Assembly (NCBI RefSeq): GCF_042655485.1
Contig: NZ_JBHSMC010000014.1
Location: forward strand, 186,001 to 250,000
From: Lederbergia graminis
GTDB taxonomy: Bacteria; Bacillota; Bacilli; Bacillales; Bacillaceae_C
Direction of reading: 5' to 3'
DNA length: 64,000 nucleotides
Shown here one piece after another: positions 33,353 through 42,092 of this stretch (position 1 is the first letter of the stretch; every line of letters begins with the position of its first letter). The position numbers and the translations under genes were made by a program. The notes beneath the pieces are model-generated. The model had not been told where the DNA came from and did no database searches. It was given only the letters and a program-made list of their open reading frames with translations.

Positions 33353-33392
33353 GCGAATTTTTATAGATTAAAATGAATAATAATGCTATTAT
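33353..33392 (+). promoter_or_regulatory. Candidate ArgR/AhrC boxes and -10 of carAB
   Basis: ATGAATAATAATGCT (33373-33387) agrees well with the B. subtilis ARG box (CATGAATAAAAATKCAAK), and a weaker copy GCGAATTTTTATAGA lies 20 bp upstream (33353-33367), the usual tandem spacing. TATTAT at 33387-33392 is a possible -10, so bound repressor would block the promoter. Confidence 0.5.
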
Positions 33393-33427
33393 ATTTATAA
33401 ATATACGACATCGGTTGAGGTGAGGGC

Positions 33428-34516
33428 ATGAAACATTATTTACATTTAGCAAATGGGTCCAAATTCACTGGGAAGTTGTTAACGACGAATAGTAACAACT
33501 TTTTTTCAGGAGAAATTGTTTTTTATACAGGAATGGCTGGTTATCAGGAAGTGTTAACAGATCCGTCTTATAAGAATCAAATTGTTGTTTTCACATACCC
33601 GCTGGTAGGTAATTATGGGATAAATGAGGAAGATTTTGAGAGTAAACAACCACATGTAGCTGGAGTTGTCGTATATGAAGGGAATATGCGCTATTCTCAT
33701 TATCAAGCTAAATACTCCTTAAAAGAATACTTAGATAAATGGAACATTCCACTTCTAAGTAATGTTGATACAAGATCAGTTGTTAAAAATATCCGCTTAG
33801 AAGGCTCCATGATGGCAACAATTAGTCCAATGGAAAAAGTATCTGTGGATAATAACAATATGACGGGAGATAACGTAATTGAATCTGTTTCTACAAATAC
33901 ATTTCAAGGGTATGGAATTGGCGAGGGAAAAAAGCATATTGTACTAATGGATTTTGGATATAAAAAATCGATATTAGATTCATTATTAAATAGAAATTGC
34001 CAAGTAACAGTTGTTCCTTTTAATACGAAGTGTGAACAGATTAAAGCGATAAATCCGGATGGAGTGTTACTTTCTAATGGTCCGGGTAATCCAGAACAAT
34101 TAAATTACCTGCTTGGTAATCTGAAGCAAATTATTACGAACTTTCCAACGATGGGGATTTGTCTCGGGCATCAATTAACAGCTTTAGCATTGGGCGCAAA
34201 AACAAGAAAAATGCTGTTTGGTCATCGCGGTGCAAATCAACCTGTTATTGATTTAACTACAAATAAAGTATATATGAGTTCTCAAAACCATAGTTACGAA
34301 GTGTATGAGCCAAGTCTAAAGGGAACATCATTACAAGTCCGTTTCCGTAATGTAAACGATGGAACCGTAGAAGGACTAAGTCATAAAGAGTTGCCAATCT
34401 TTACTGTCCAACATCATCCTGAAGCAAACCCAGGTCCTTTAGAAAGTATGCATCTTTTTGATGAGTTTTTGCAAATGATAAATGAATATAGTGGGAGAGA
34501 AAAAGTTTATGCCTAA
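33428..34516 (+). CDS. carA: Carbamoyl-phosphate synthase small subunit, arginine type
   Basis: The glutamine amidotransferase subunit that passes ammonia to CarB. A 362-residue protein with the CarA N-terminal domain (GEIVFYTGMAGYQEVLTDPSY) and a class I amidotransferase domain: nucleophile Cys245 (MGICLGHQL) and the His/Glu pair in FTVQHHPEANPGP. No pyrimidine genes are near, and candidate ARG boxes lie upstream, so it is the arginine-specific enzyme rather than PyrAA. It overlaps carB by 8 bp. Confidence 0.92.
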   Translation: MKHYLHLANGSKFTGKLLTTNSNNFFSGEIVFYTGMAGYQEVLTDPSYKNQIVVFTYPLVGNYGINEEDFESKQPHVAGVVVYEGNMRYSHYQAKYSLKEYLDKWNIPLLSNVDTRSVVKNIRLEGSMMATISPMEKVSVDNNNMTGDNVIESVSTNTFQGYGIGEGKKHIVLMDFGYKKSILDSLLNRNCQVTVVPFNTKCEQIKAINPDGVLLSNGPGNPEQLNYLLGNLKQIITNFPTMGICLGHQLTALALGAKTRKMLFGHRGANQPVIDLTTNKVYMSSQNHSYEVYEPSLKGTSLQVRFRNVNDGTVEGLSHKELPIFTVQHHPEANPGPLESMHLFDEFLQMINEYSGREKVYA

Positions 34517-37500
34517 AGACAACACTTTACAAACGATTTTAGTAATTGGATCAGGACCGATTGTCATTGGGCAAGCAGCTGAATTTGACTATGCAGGAAC
34601 ACAGGCCTGTCTTGCTCTTAAAGAAGAAGGATATAAAGTTATTTTAGTAAACAATAATCCAGCAACCATCATGACAGATGATATGAATGCGGATGTTGTT
34701 TATTTTGAACCACTAACAGTGGATGTTCTAGAAAAGATTATTGCGAAAGAGCGACCAGATGGCCTACTAGCGACATTAGGGGGGCAAACAGGACTGAACC
34801 TTGCATATCAATTGGATGAACACGGGATATTAGACAAATACGGAGTAAGACTTCTCGGTACACCAATTGATTCCATTAAAAAAGGGGAAGACCGGGAATT
34901 ATTTCGTCAATTAATGTTTGAAATTAATGAACCAGTTCCTGACAGTGAGATTATCCACACAATGGAAGAGGCAATTGCTTTTGCTGAGAAAATAGGTTTT
35001 CCAATCATTGTTCGCCCTGCTTATACACTAGGTGGAACTGGTGGAGGAATTGCAGATAATATGAAATCCTTCAAGGAGCTTGTGCGTGGCGGATTACAAG
35101 AAAGTCCAATTACCCAATGTTTAATTGAAAGAAGCATTGCAGGTTTTAAAGAAATCGAATATGAAGTAATGCGTGATGGTAATAATACTTGCATTACAAT
35201 TTGTAATATGGAGAATATCGATCCTGTTGGTATTCATACTGGTGATTCCATCGTTGTTGCTCCGTCGCAAACACTCTCCGATGATGAATTTTATATGTTG
35301 CGCGCAGCATCAATAAAAATAATTTCTGCTTTAAATATTATTGGCGGTTGTAATATTCAATTTGCGCTTGATCCAAATAGTAAACAATATTATTTAATTG
35401 AAGTGAATCCACGTGTTAGTCGTTCATCTGCACTTGCTTCAAAGGCAACTGGTTATCCGATAGCCAAAATTGCAGCCAAACTTGCAGTAGGGTATAACTT
35501 GTCAGAGTTAATTAATCCAGTGACAAAGAGTACTTACACAAGTTTTGAACCATCCCTTGACTATGTTGCAGTCAAATTCCCACGTTGGCCATTTGATAAG
35601 TTTACAACTGCACATCGTAAATTAGGAACCCAAATGAAAGCTACTGGAGAGGTAATGGCTTTACATCGGAACTTTGAGGGAGGAGTCCAAAAAGCTATTG
35701 ATTCCCTTGAATTGAAAACAAACGGCTTACAGCTGTTAAGTTTGAAAGATTGTAATGTTCCAGAGTTATGGGAAAAGTTAAAAGAAAAAACAGATGAACG
35801 AATTTTTGTCATCTTTGAGATGTTGCGTAAAGGCGTAACTATTGATGAAATACATGAAGAAACGAAGATTGACTATTTCTTTTTACATTCATTCGATTCA
35901 CTGATAGAGCTAGAAAAGGAAGTTAGCTCCAAATCAATGGACACTGTAGATGAAGATGAAATGCTTGTTTATAAAGAAAAGGGGTTTTCTGACCGCTACT
36001 TAGCATCAGTTTGGAATGTTTCAGAACTAGAAGTGAGGGAGTATCGCAAATCACTGAATGTTCATGCTGTATATAAGACAGTTGATACATGCGCTGCGGA
36101 ATTTGAATCACATACAAACTATTATTATTCCGCGTACTTTGGTGAAAATGAACAAGTAAAGACAACGCAAAAGAAAGTACTAATGATTGGTAGTGGTCCA
36201 ATTAGAATAGGGCAAGGAATTGAATTCGATTATTGCTCTGTTCATGGTGTTTACGCCATGCAAGAAGAAAATATTGAAACGATAATGATTAATAACAACC
36301 CAGAAACGGTTAGTACTGATTTTGCGACTGCAGATCGGCTTTATTTTGAACCATTAACACTGGAGTATGTATTAAATGTAATAGAAGCAGAAGGTATTGA
36401 TGATGTTATCGTCCAGTTCGGTGGTCAAACCGCAATTAACTTAGCAAAAGGACTAGAAGAATATGGAGTAAATCTTTTAGGAACTTCATTTGATGTCCTA
36501 GATCAATTAGAAGATCGTGATCGTTTTTACCAGCTATTACAAGAGCTTGAAATTCCACATGTCCCAGGAGCAATTGCTGAGAATAAACTGGAATTGGAGG
36601 AATGTGCTGAAAAAATTGGTTTCCCAATTTTAATACGACCTTCCTATGTAATCGGTGGACAAGGTATGGAAATAATTAGTTCTATGGAACAATTACGAAG
36701 CCGTTTGAATAACGGGACTGAATTAGCGTATCCAATCCTTATTGATTCTTACATACCTGGAAAAGAGGTAGAAGTAGATTTAATTGCGGATGGAGTAGAT
36801 GTATATATTCCTGTTATTGCCGAACATATTGAAAAAGCAGGTGTCCACTCAGGGGATAGTATGGCAATACTTCCTGCAAAAACAATATCAATGAACGTGA
36901 AAGAAAAAATATCATTATATTCGAGCAAGATTGTTAAAAAATTAAAGTATAAAGGATTAATGAATATCCAATTTGTCATTGATGGGGAGAACGTTTATGT
37001 CCTGGAGGTTAACCCGAGGGCAAGTAGAACAATACCTATCATAAGTAAAATAAAGGGTATTTCATTAGTACAAGTTGCGACAAAAATATTGCTCGGGAAA
37101 TATTTGCTGTCGAATATATTTGAAAAAACAGGCATGATGGAAGATATTCCATATACCGTAGTGAAGTATCCAGTTTTCTCGACATTTGCACTCAGTGGTT
37201 TAGATTCAAAAGTTGGACCTGAAATGAAATCTACAGGTGAAGGGATTGCGATTGGTGAAAATATTACCGACGCTCTTTCTAAGGCATTTCATGGTCAGAA
37301 GTCTAAAAAAGGTAATAGTGTCTATAAAGCAAGCTCTGTTACGGTTGACGAGCAATTAATATCAGAAATGACAGAAAAGGGATTATCGTTAACTGAAGAC
37401 AGCTTCGATACATGGATAAGCGAAAATAGTGGAGTAGCTGTGCTTGCATATGGTAATAGTGATGAAGATAAAAAGCTACGTTTAATGGCAGCAAAATACA

Positions 37501-37622
37501 GACTGCACGCTTTTTCGGAGGAAGAAACCTTCAAAGCGTATTTACAGTCACTTGGTACAAAAGAAATGACAGTTGTTTCATTAAATGAATGGCTGGATAA
37601 TAAACCGACGTTACAAATTTAA
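34509..37622 (+). CDS. carB: Carbamoyl-phosphate synthase large subunit, arginine type
   Basis: Makes carbamoyl phosphate from bicarbonate, ammonia and two ATP. A 1037-residue protein with two homologous ATP-grasp halves: LVIGSGPIVIGQAAEFDYAG near the start and MIGSGPIRIGQGIEFDYCS in the middle, PAYTLGGTGGG and PSYVIGGQGM loops, and an allosteric C-terminal domain. The last domain (about 930-1037) looks poorly conserved, which fits an enzyme not controlled by UMP. Start at ATG 34509 (MPKDNT), overlapping the carA stop; 27 nt more are open upstream but lie before the GGGAG site. Confidence 0.94.
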   Translation: MPKDNTLQTILVIGSGPIVIGQAAEFDYAGTQACLALKEEGYKVILVNNNPATIMTDDMNADVVYFEPLTVDVLEKIIAKERPDGLLATLGGQTGLNLAYQLDEHGILDKYGVRLLGTPIDSIKKGEDRELFRQLMFEINEPVPDSEIIHTMEEAIAFAEKIGFPIIVRPAYTLGGTGGGIADNMKSFKELVRGGLQESPITQCLIERSIAGFKEIEYEVMRDGNNTCITICNMENIDPVGIHTGDSIVVAPSQTLSDDEFYMLRAASIKIISALNIIGGCNIQFALDPNSKQYYLIEVNPRVSRSSALASKATGYPIAKIAAKLAVGYNLSELINPVTKSTYTSFEPSLDYVAVKFPRWPFDKFTTAHRKLGTQMKATGEVMALHRNFEGGVQKAIDSLELKTNGLQLLSLKDCNVPELWEKLKEKTDERIFVIFEMLRKGVTIDEIHEETKIDYFFLHSFDSLIELEKEVSSKSMDTVDEDEMLVYKEKGFSDRYLASVWNVSELEVREYRKSLNVHAVYKTVDTCAAEFESHTNYYYSAYFGENEQVKTTQKKVLMIGSGPIRIGQGIEFDYCSVHGVYAMQEENIETIMINNNPETVSTDFATADRLYFEPLTLEYVLNVIEAEGIDDVIVQFGGQTAINLAKGLEEYGVNLLGTSFDVLDQLEDRDRFYQLLQELEIPHVPGAIAENKLELEECAEKIGFPILIRPSYVIGGQGMEIISSMEQLRSRLNNGTELAYPILIDSYIPGKEVEVDLIADGVDVYIPVIAEHIEKAGVHSGDSMAILPAKTISMNVKEKISLYSSKIVKKLKYKGLMNIQFVIDGENVYVLEVNPRASRTIPIISKIKGISLVQVATKILLGKYLLSNIFEKTGMMEDIPYTVVKYPVFSTFALSGLDSKVGPEMKSTGEGIAIGENITDALSKAFHGQKSKKGNSVYKASSVTVDEQLISEMTEKGLSLTEDSFDTWISENSGVAVLAYGNSDEDKKLRLMAAKYRLHAFSEEETFKAYLQSLGTKEMTVVSLNEWLDNKPTLQI

Positions 37623-37664
37623 AAGTGGTTGAGACAGAGCGATTTGACAAGGATGTAAATCCGA

Positions 37665-38245
37665 ACAATGTAAGTGTAGACATACCGCTTCGGAAATACA
37701 CTTCGCTTTCCGCGGGCTTAGAAGAGTGAAAGGCGCTTGGTAATGGACCGAGAAAAGATATGCTATTAGGGAAATGACGGATGAAAAGGGTGTTGTGTTA
37801 AATTTTTAATAGTTGATTTCCGCTCTAGGCGGACGCTTTCCGCGGGGCGAGCGGTGAGCCGCTTCAGTAGCACCGCTTCTTGTCTAGCTCAAGCTCCTAA
37901 CGGCTAACGAACGATCCATTCCTTCCCCTAGGATAAGTCAACATCGGCAAGAGGAACGTCGACTAAAAGCGGCACATCCTGTGCAGGCTCATGCTGCGAC
38001 GTCCTGTCGCTTCGCCTGCATTAGTACATCCTGTACGTCACAACGTCGACGTGACCCACATCCTGTGGGCCCTCGCCGTGTTTCCTTTATCTTAAGAAGG
38101 GAATGTCTCCCGTTCGTACGCCGCTGATCAGGCGCCTTCGCTTTTCTATCTGCAGGGTCTCACCTGCACGCTAGTCCCGCAGGAGTCGCCGCCCGCCGCT
38201 CCAATCAACAGTATCTGCTACTAATAGTCTTATATATGAGGCCTT
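37665..38245. repeat. Composite intergenic repeat, family II expanded copy
   Basis: Begins with the family II left end (GGAAATACACTTCGCTTTCC at 37691), then a second outer pair TCCGCTCTAGGCGGACGCTT / CGCCGCCCGCCGCTCCAATC encloses a core shared with 4812-4960. Relative to that copy it carries an insertion of about 110 bp at 37949-38066 with three ACATCCTGT-headed short palindromic units. The 1-kb gap after carB contains no gene. Confidence 0.75.
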
Positions 38246-38249
38246 TGTC

Positions 38250-38470
38250 CCGCAGTCAACCATGTATCACAAAACCAGCTATACACCACAGAGGGTGAAA
38301 ATGGATTAAGCAGTCTATACTGAAACTATCCTTGCCACATGGTATGTATAGCTCTTTTTTTACGAATTAGAAGGGTTTTATTTATTGTTCTCTTTTCCGT
38401 AATTAGAGGTTTTTTTCATGGTATGAGTCTACGTGTATTTCCTCCGCTCGGGGGGATTGCATCCATGGTA
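38250..38470. repeat. Repeat fragments of families II and III
   Basis: CCCGCAGTCAACCATGTATC (38261-38280) is the inverse of the family III piece near 9850-9872, and GAGTCTACGTGTATTTCCTC (38427-38446) is the right end of family II. They look like broken or nested copies. Confidence 0.6.
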
Positions 38471-38536
38471 CACCATTAGTTCCCACTTTAATATTGATAA
38501 TTGTTGGGCGGGAAAATCACAATATATTTAAATAAC

Positions 38537-38586
38537 AAAAGTCGAACTAACTTGATAATAATTCAAGAAATAGTTCGACTTTTTAT
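38537..38586. terminator. Hairpin of the CCAAACTAT family, variant
   Basis: Arms AAAAGTCGAACTA and TAGTTCGACTTTTT, loop with CTTGATAATAATTCAAG. It lies after the stop of the leftward glycosidase-like gene, about 55 bp downstream. Confidence 0.75.
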
Positions 38587-38640
38587 ATTTTTTAATTTAC
38601 ATTTACCAGTCTCTTGAGTTTCAGATTAACTCCATCATTC

Positions 38641-39459
38641 TTACCATAGATACTCAAATAGTTCGCCTTTGAATAAGTTGGTGTCTATGTTACATGCTTC
38701 CGCATCTATTCCGTATTGCCATCCAAGTAAATAGGATCCTTCAGGTGCTCCTGGATTATATTCAGGTGCATTTTCCTCTGTTGTGATACCTTCTTGTGGG
38801 TAAGCTGTCCAAATGATTGTTTCGTTCTTAAGCTCTTCATTTTCCTCTGCTGCTTCACTATAGATAGGGTAAAGCTCTTGTTCTTCAGCAAATACTCCAT
38901 AAATACCTGGTTTATAAGCAGAATCTTTCATGCCATCAAACCAGCCTTTAATAAACTCTTTGTCTACTGGATAGTCAGGCTCAATATCAGCAAATATAGC
39001 CTTTCCATCTGGGACTTCTAGTTCTTCTGCTAATTCAACCGCGTTTCTTGCTTGTTCCATGCCATTTTCATAACCTGTAGCATCTGAGAAATGGTTGTAT
39101 ATTAGTAAAATCTTTACGTCATTGGAATGGAGATAATCTGCCTCATCACTTGTTAAACCAAAGGATACATTTTCTTTATCACCTAAATATCTACCCCATA
39201 CTTTTGGAGTACCAAAGTTATCTACAACACAAGCATATAATTCTTCAGTCGTTAGACTTGCTGAGTCTACTCCCCAGAATGCTTTATCTGGATCAATGTC
39301 ATTATTATTTTCTGAATCATTTTGTTCTTCACCGTTGTTATTGTCGTTTCCATTATCTCCTGGCGTATCCGTATTATTATTTCCAAAAGCAAAGAACAAT
39401 AATGGAAGTGCCAATAAGATAGAGGCTAATATCACCCATAGTAATGGTCGTTCTGTCAT
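38641..39459 (-). CDS. Membrane-anchored glycoside hydrolase-like protein (DUF1906)
   Basis: A 272-residue protein. An N-terminal helix (about 7-26) is followed by an Asn/Asp-rich linker (27-58) and a TIM-barrel domain of the Rv2525c-like/DUF1906 family (60-272; FWGVDSAS, KVWGRYLGD, KILLIYNHFSDATGY, IFADIEPDYP, GSYLLGWQYG, DTNLF). The family resembles GH25 lysozymes, and Asp/Glu in ADIEPD would be the active-site candidates. Activity is unproven. The surface location is clear. The start follows AAGGAGGGG. Confidence 0.8.
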   Translation of the reverse strand: MTERPLLWVILASILLALPLLFFAFGNNNTDTPGDNGNDNNNGEEQNDSENNNDIDPDKAFWGVDSASLTTEELYACVVDNFGTPKVWGRYLGDKENVSFGLTSDEADYLHSNDVKILLIYNHFSDATGYENGMEQARNAVELAEELEVPDGKAIFADIEPDYPVDKEFIKGWFDGMKDSAYKPGIYGVFAEEQELYPIYSEAAEENEELKNETIIWTAYPQEGITTEENAPEYNPGAPEGSYLLGWQYGIDAEACNIDTNLFKGELFEYLW

Positions 39460-39621
39460 ATACTCCCCTCCTTACTACGTACAATATGCAAGTAGTACAA
39501 GGAGGGTATGGGGATAAGCGGATGGACAAACTAAAAAAATATAAAAGGATTTTGGAATATATGGTAGAGAGGGGTACAATGCTATCGGAATTAAATGTCA
39601 TGAAAAAAGTGAGAAAAAGAA

Positions 39622-39667
39622 AAGGACTGCTCACAAGTCATATATGATGACTTAATGGACAGTCCTA
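39622..39667 (-). terminator. Terminator of the 45-residue membrane protein gene
   Basis: Outer arms AGGACTG / CAGTCCT with an inner AAGTCAT / ATGACTT stem; on the minus strand it is followed by TTTTCTTTTT. Confidence 0.8.
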
Positions 39668-39681
39668 TTTGTTCGCATATC

Positions 39682-39819
39682 TTATTTTTTGGTCATGTTG
39701 TTTAGACCAGAAAGCTGAGGAATCACATTTGCAAGTTGCCCACCTCGACCAGTCATTAAACTGTACGCAGCTGCACCAATACCAATGGATGCAATTATCG
39801 GTAAGACATTTCGTTTCAT
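39682..39819 (-). CDS. 45-residue membrane protein, DUF3918-like
   Basis: A very short gene. ATG 39819 is preceded by AGGAGCTG at good distance; the product starts MKRNVLPIIASIGIGAAAYS and ends SGLNNMTKK. A basic start, one glycine/alanine-rich helix and a short polar tail match the small YrzQ/DUF3918-type proteins found in most Bacillaceae. It has its own terminator and lies between the sensor kinase and the glycosidase-like gene. Function unknown. Confidence 0.75.
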   Translation of the reverse strand: MKRNVLPIIASIGIGAAAYSLMTGRGGQLANVIPQLSGLNNMTKK

Positions 39820-39899
39820 GATTTCAGCTCCTAATTTGTATTAATTGCTCTTTTGAGCATTTATAGCTTTTGTCATTTAACGTTAAACTATCACAGAAT

Positions 39900-41732
39900 T
39901 TATTTACCAATATCCGTAGCTAATGGAAGACGAATCTCTACAGTGGTTCCTTTACCTAGTTCACTAAAAAATTCAATTGACCCTTTATGATCTTCAATAA
40001 TTTTATTACTAATCATTAAACCAAGGCCTGTACCTTTTTCCTTATTCGTAAAGAAGGGTTCACTAAGTCGCTGCAGATGTTCCTTGGAAATGCCAATACC
40101 TTCATCACGTACTTTTATCATGACAAATCCTTCTTCAGTTGAGAGAGTATGTATATGTAGTTTTCCACCTCGTGGCATTGCCTCTATCGCATTCTTTATT
40201 AAGTTAATAATTACTTGTTTAATTTGCTTTGCTTCACAATTCACAAATGGGAACGAATTGAATTTTGTGACGAATTCCACATTATTTAATACGGCCTCTG
40301 GGCGCATAAAAGAAATAACCTCTTGTACGACCGTATTCACATTTTCTTTTTTGAAAACAATTTCCCTTTGTGGTTTGGCGAGTATTAAAAATTCATTCAT
40401 AATAAATTCGATTCTTTCAATTTCTGAAGTAATAATTTCACCAAATTGATGATTCGTTTCCTCGGCTAGTAATTGGACAAAGCCTTTAATACTTGTTAAA
40501 GGGTTTCTTATTTCATGTGCAATTCCTGCTGCTAGTTGGCCGATTACACCTAATTGGTCGAGCTGTTTAATTTGATTTGTTTTTTCCTTTAATTCTGTAA
40601 CATCCTTAAAGATACTTATATGTCTCGTTACAGTGCCATCTTTATCTGTAATCGGAGTTATTTCAGCTCTTATCCAGCGAGTTTGCCCACTGTCTTTATC
40701 TGTTAAGTTAAATTCAAGTGCTTGTGATATCCCGCTTGTGGATCTAAAAATTTCAATCAAATTATTGCTGGCATCTGTATCAAATTTATCTTCAAAACAT
40801 AGAGGATTTTCATAAATATCTTCAAGCTTAATCCCCCAAGATTTTTCTATAGAAGGACTTACATATAGGAATTTATCTTTTTTTATGTCAAACAAACAGA
40901 TGACTTCCGATATATTTTTGGTTATATCAAGGAGTAATCTCTCTTCCGCTTCTAAAGTTTCGTTTTGCAGTTTTACAAGCATTTTATATTCCATAAGTTC
41001 AGATATATTTTCTGTTACTCCTAATAAAGCGGAAATTTCACAGGTTTCATTATATACAGGAGTTATCATTAAATTTATGGGAATTAGGGTACCATCTCTT
41101 CTTTGTCTCACAGTCTGAAGCTTAATTAATTTTTCGCCTTGTAGTAATCGCTGCATGACATTTTGAAATTCAAATTCTAAATGTTGTGGGACAATTGGTA
41201 GCCTTTTACCGGTTAATTCATCTTGTGTCCATCCATATAACTCTTCAAATGCTCGATTCACTAAGATTACTTTTCCATCCACATCGACAATATCAGCCGC
41301 CGTATCTGTTAAGTCAAAAAACGTGCTTCGCCATCCTATCGATATGCTATCTCTACTATCTATTATATCTTTTAAAGGGTGACAAATAAGCTTAATCGAA
41401 CCTTCCTCTGTATACTCACAAGAAGTCCAAAGTATTGAACTGTATGTCCCGTTTTTTTGTTTTAATCGACTTGTGAAGGGGATGAATTGTTGATCTGGAT
41501 TCATAAATAGTAGTTTTTCGACAGTGTTTTTTACATCATCAGGATGAATAAAATCGAATAGAAGAGAATTTTCTATATCCGAATTAGGTATTTGAATACA
41601 TGTTTCAAAAGCTGAATTTGCGTATTTTATTATCCCTTTTTTATCTAAAAGTAAAAAGATATCTTTTGTTTTTTTAGAAAACCATTGTAATGCTTCGAAT
41701 ATGAAGGGATTTTCTACATTTATTTGCCCCAC
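39900..41732 (-). CDS. Soluble PAS-domain histidine kinase, sporulation-kinase type
   Basis: A 610-residue kinase without membrane helices: three PAS domains (about 15-125, 135-245 and 265-385), an H-box with His406 (AAGIAHEIRNPLTSIKG) and an ATPase domain (INLIKNAIEAMPRGG, VRDEGIGI, GTGLGLMIS). This layout is that of cytosolic KinA/KinE-like kinases feeding Spo0F, and no cognate regulator gene is adjacent. GTG 41732 follows AAGGGGAG. Signal and partner are inferred only. The 360-bp gap upstream (41733-42092) contains a terminator hairpin and no gene. Confidence 0.85.
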   Translation of the reverse strand: MGQINVENPFIFEALQWFSKKTKDIFLLLDKKGIIKYANSAFETCIQIPNSDIENSLLFDFIHPDDVKNTVEKLLFMNPDQQFIPFTSRLKQKNGTYSSILWTSCEYTEEGSIKLICHPLKDIIDSRDSISIGWRSTFFDLTDTAADIVDVDGKVILVNRAFEELYGWTQDELTGKRLPIVPQHLEFEFQNVMQRLLQGEKLIKLQTVRQRRDGTLIPINLMITPVYNETCEISALLGVTENISELMEYKMLVKLQNETLEAEERLLLDITKNISEVICLFDIKKDKFLYVSPSIEKSWGIKLEDIYENPLCFEDKFDTDASNNLIEIFRSTSGISQALEFNLTDKDSGQTRWIRAEITPITDKDGTVTRHISIFKDVTELKEKTNQIKQLDQLGVIGQLAAGIAHEIRNPLTSIKGFVQLLAEETNHQFGEIITSEIERIEFIMNEFLILAKPQREIVFKKENVNTVVQEVISFMRPEAVLNNVEFVTKFNSFPFVNCEAKQIKQVIINLIKNAIEAMPRGGKLHIHTLSTEEGFVMIKVRDEGIGISKEHLQRLSEPFFTNKEKGTGLGLMISNKIIEDHKGSIEFFSELGKGTTVEIRLPLATDIGK

Positions 41733-42019
41733 CGAAGACTCCCCTTTTTAGACTATGATATTTTAATTGTAACAGAAATTTTAAGTAAAATTAACAGAAA
41801 AGAAATAAGAATATAATTATTAGTAAAATGTCGAAAAAAGAAAATGGAGAAATTATATTCAACAAGAAATAAATCCCAATAAATAATTTCACGAAATGGG
41901 GTAAAGTTTTGGAAAGCTGCCCTGTCCTCACGTCCTGGTATGTTAATTGAGAATATGATCTGAATACTAGCAGTCAACCTCAATAATACTTAGCAATTTT
42001 TGTTAAAAGGTAACAAGAA

Positions 42020-42062
42020 AAAACCAAACTATCTTGAATGTTATTCAAGCAATAGTTTGGCT
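42020..42062 (-). terminator. Terminator of opuD, CCAAACTAT family
   Basis: Arms CCAAACTAT and ATAGTTTGG with inner CTTGAAT / ATTCAAG; on the minus strand followed by TTTTTTC. Confidence 0.85.
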
Positions 42063-42092
42063 GTAATTCATCTACACTAATTTGTCTCAATT

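Noticed and set aside
39522..39647. Plus-strand 41-codon frame starting MDKLKKYKRILEYMVERG
   Set aside because: Basic and short, with AAGGAGGG 13 nt upstream, but it overlaps the promoter of the leftward gene and the terminator of the small protein gene; too weak to call.
41753..41983. Minus-strand 76-codon frame upstream of the sensor kinase
   Set aside because: No ribosome site, AT-driven composition (Ile/Phe rich), no domain.
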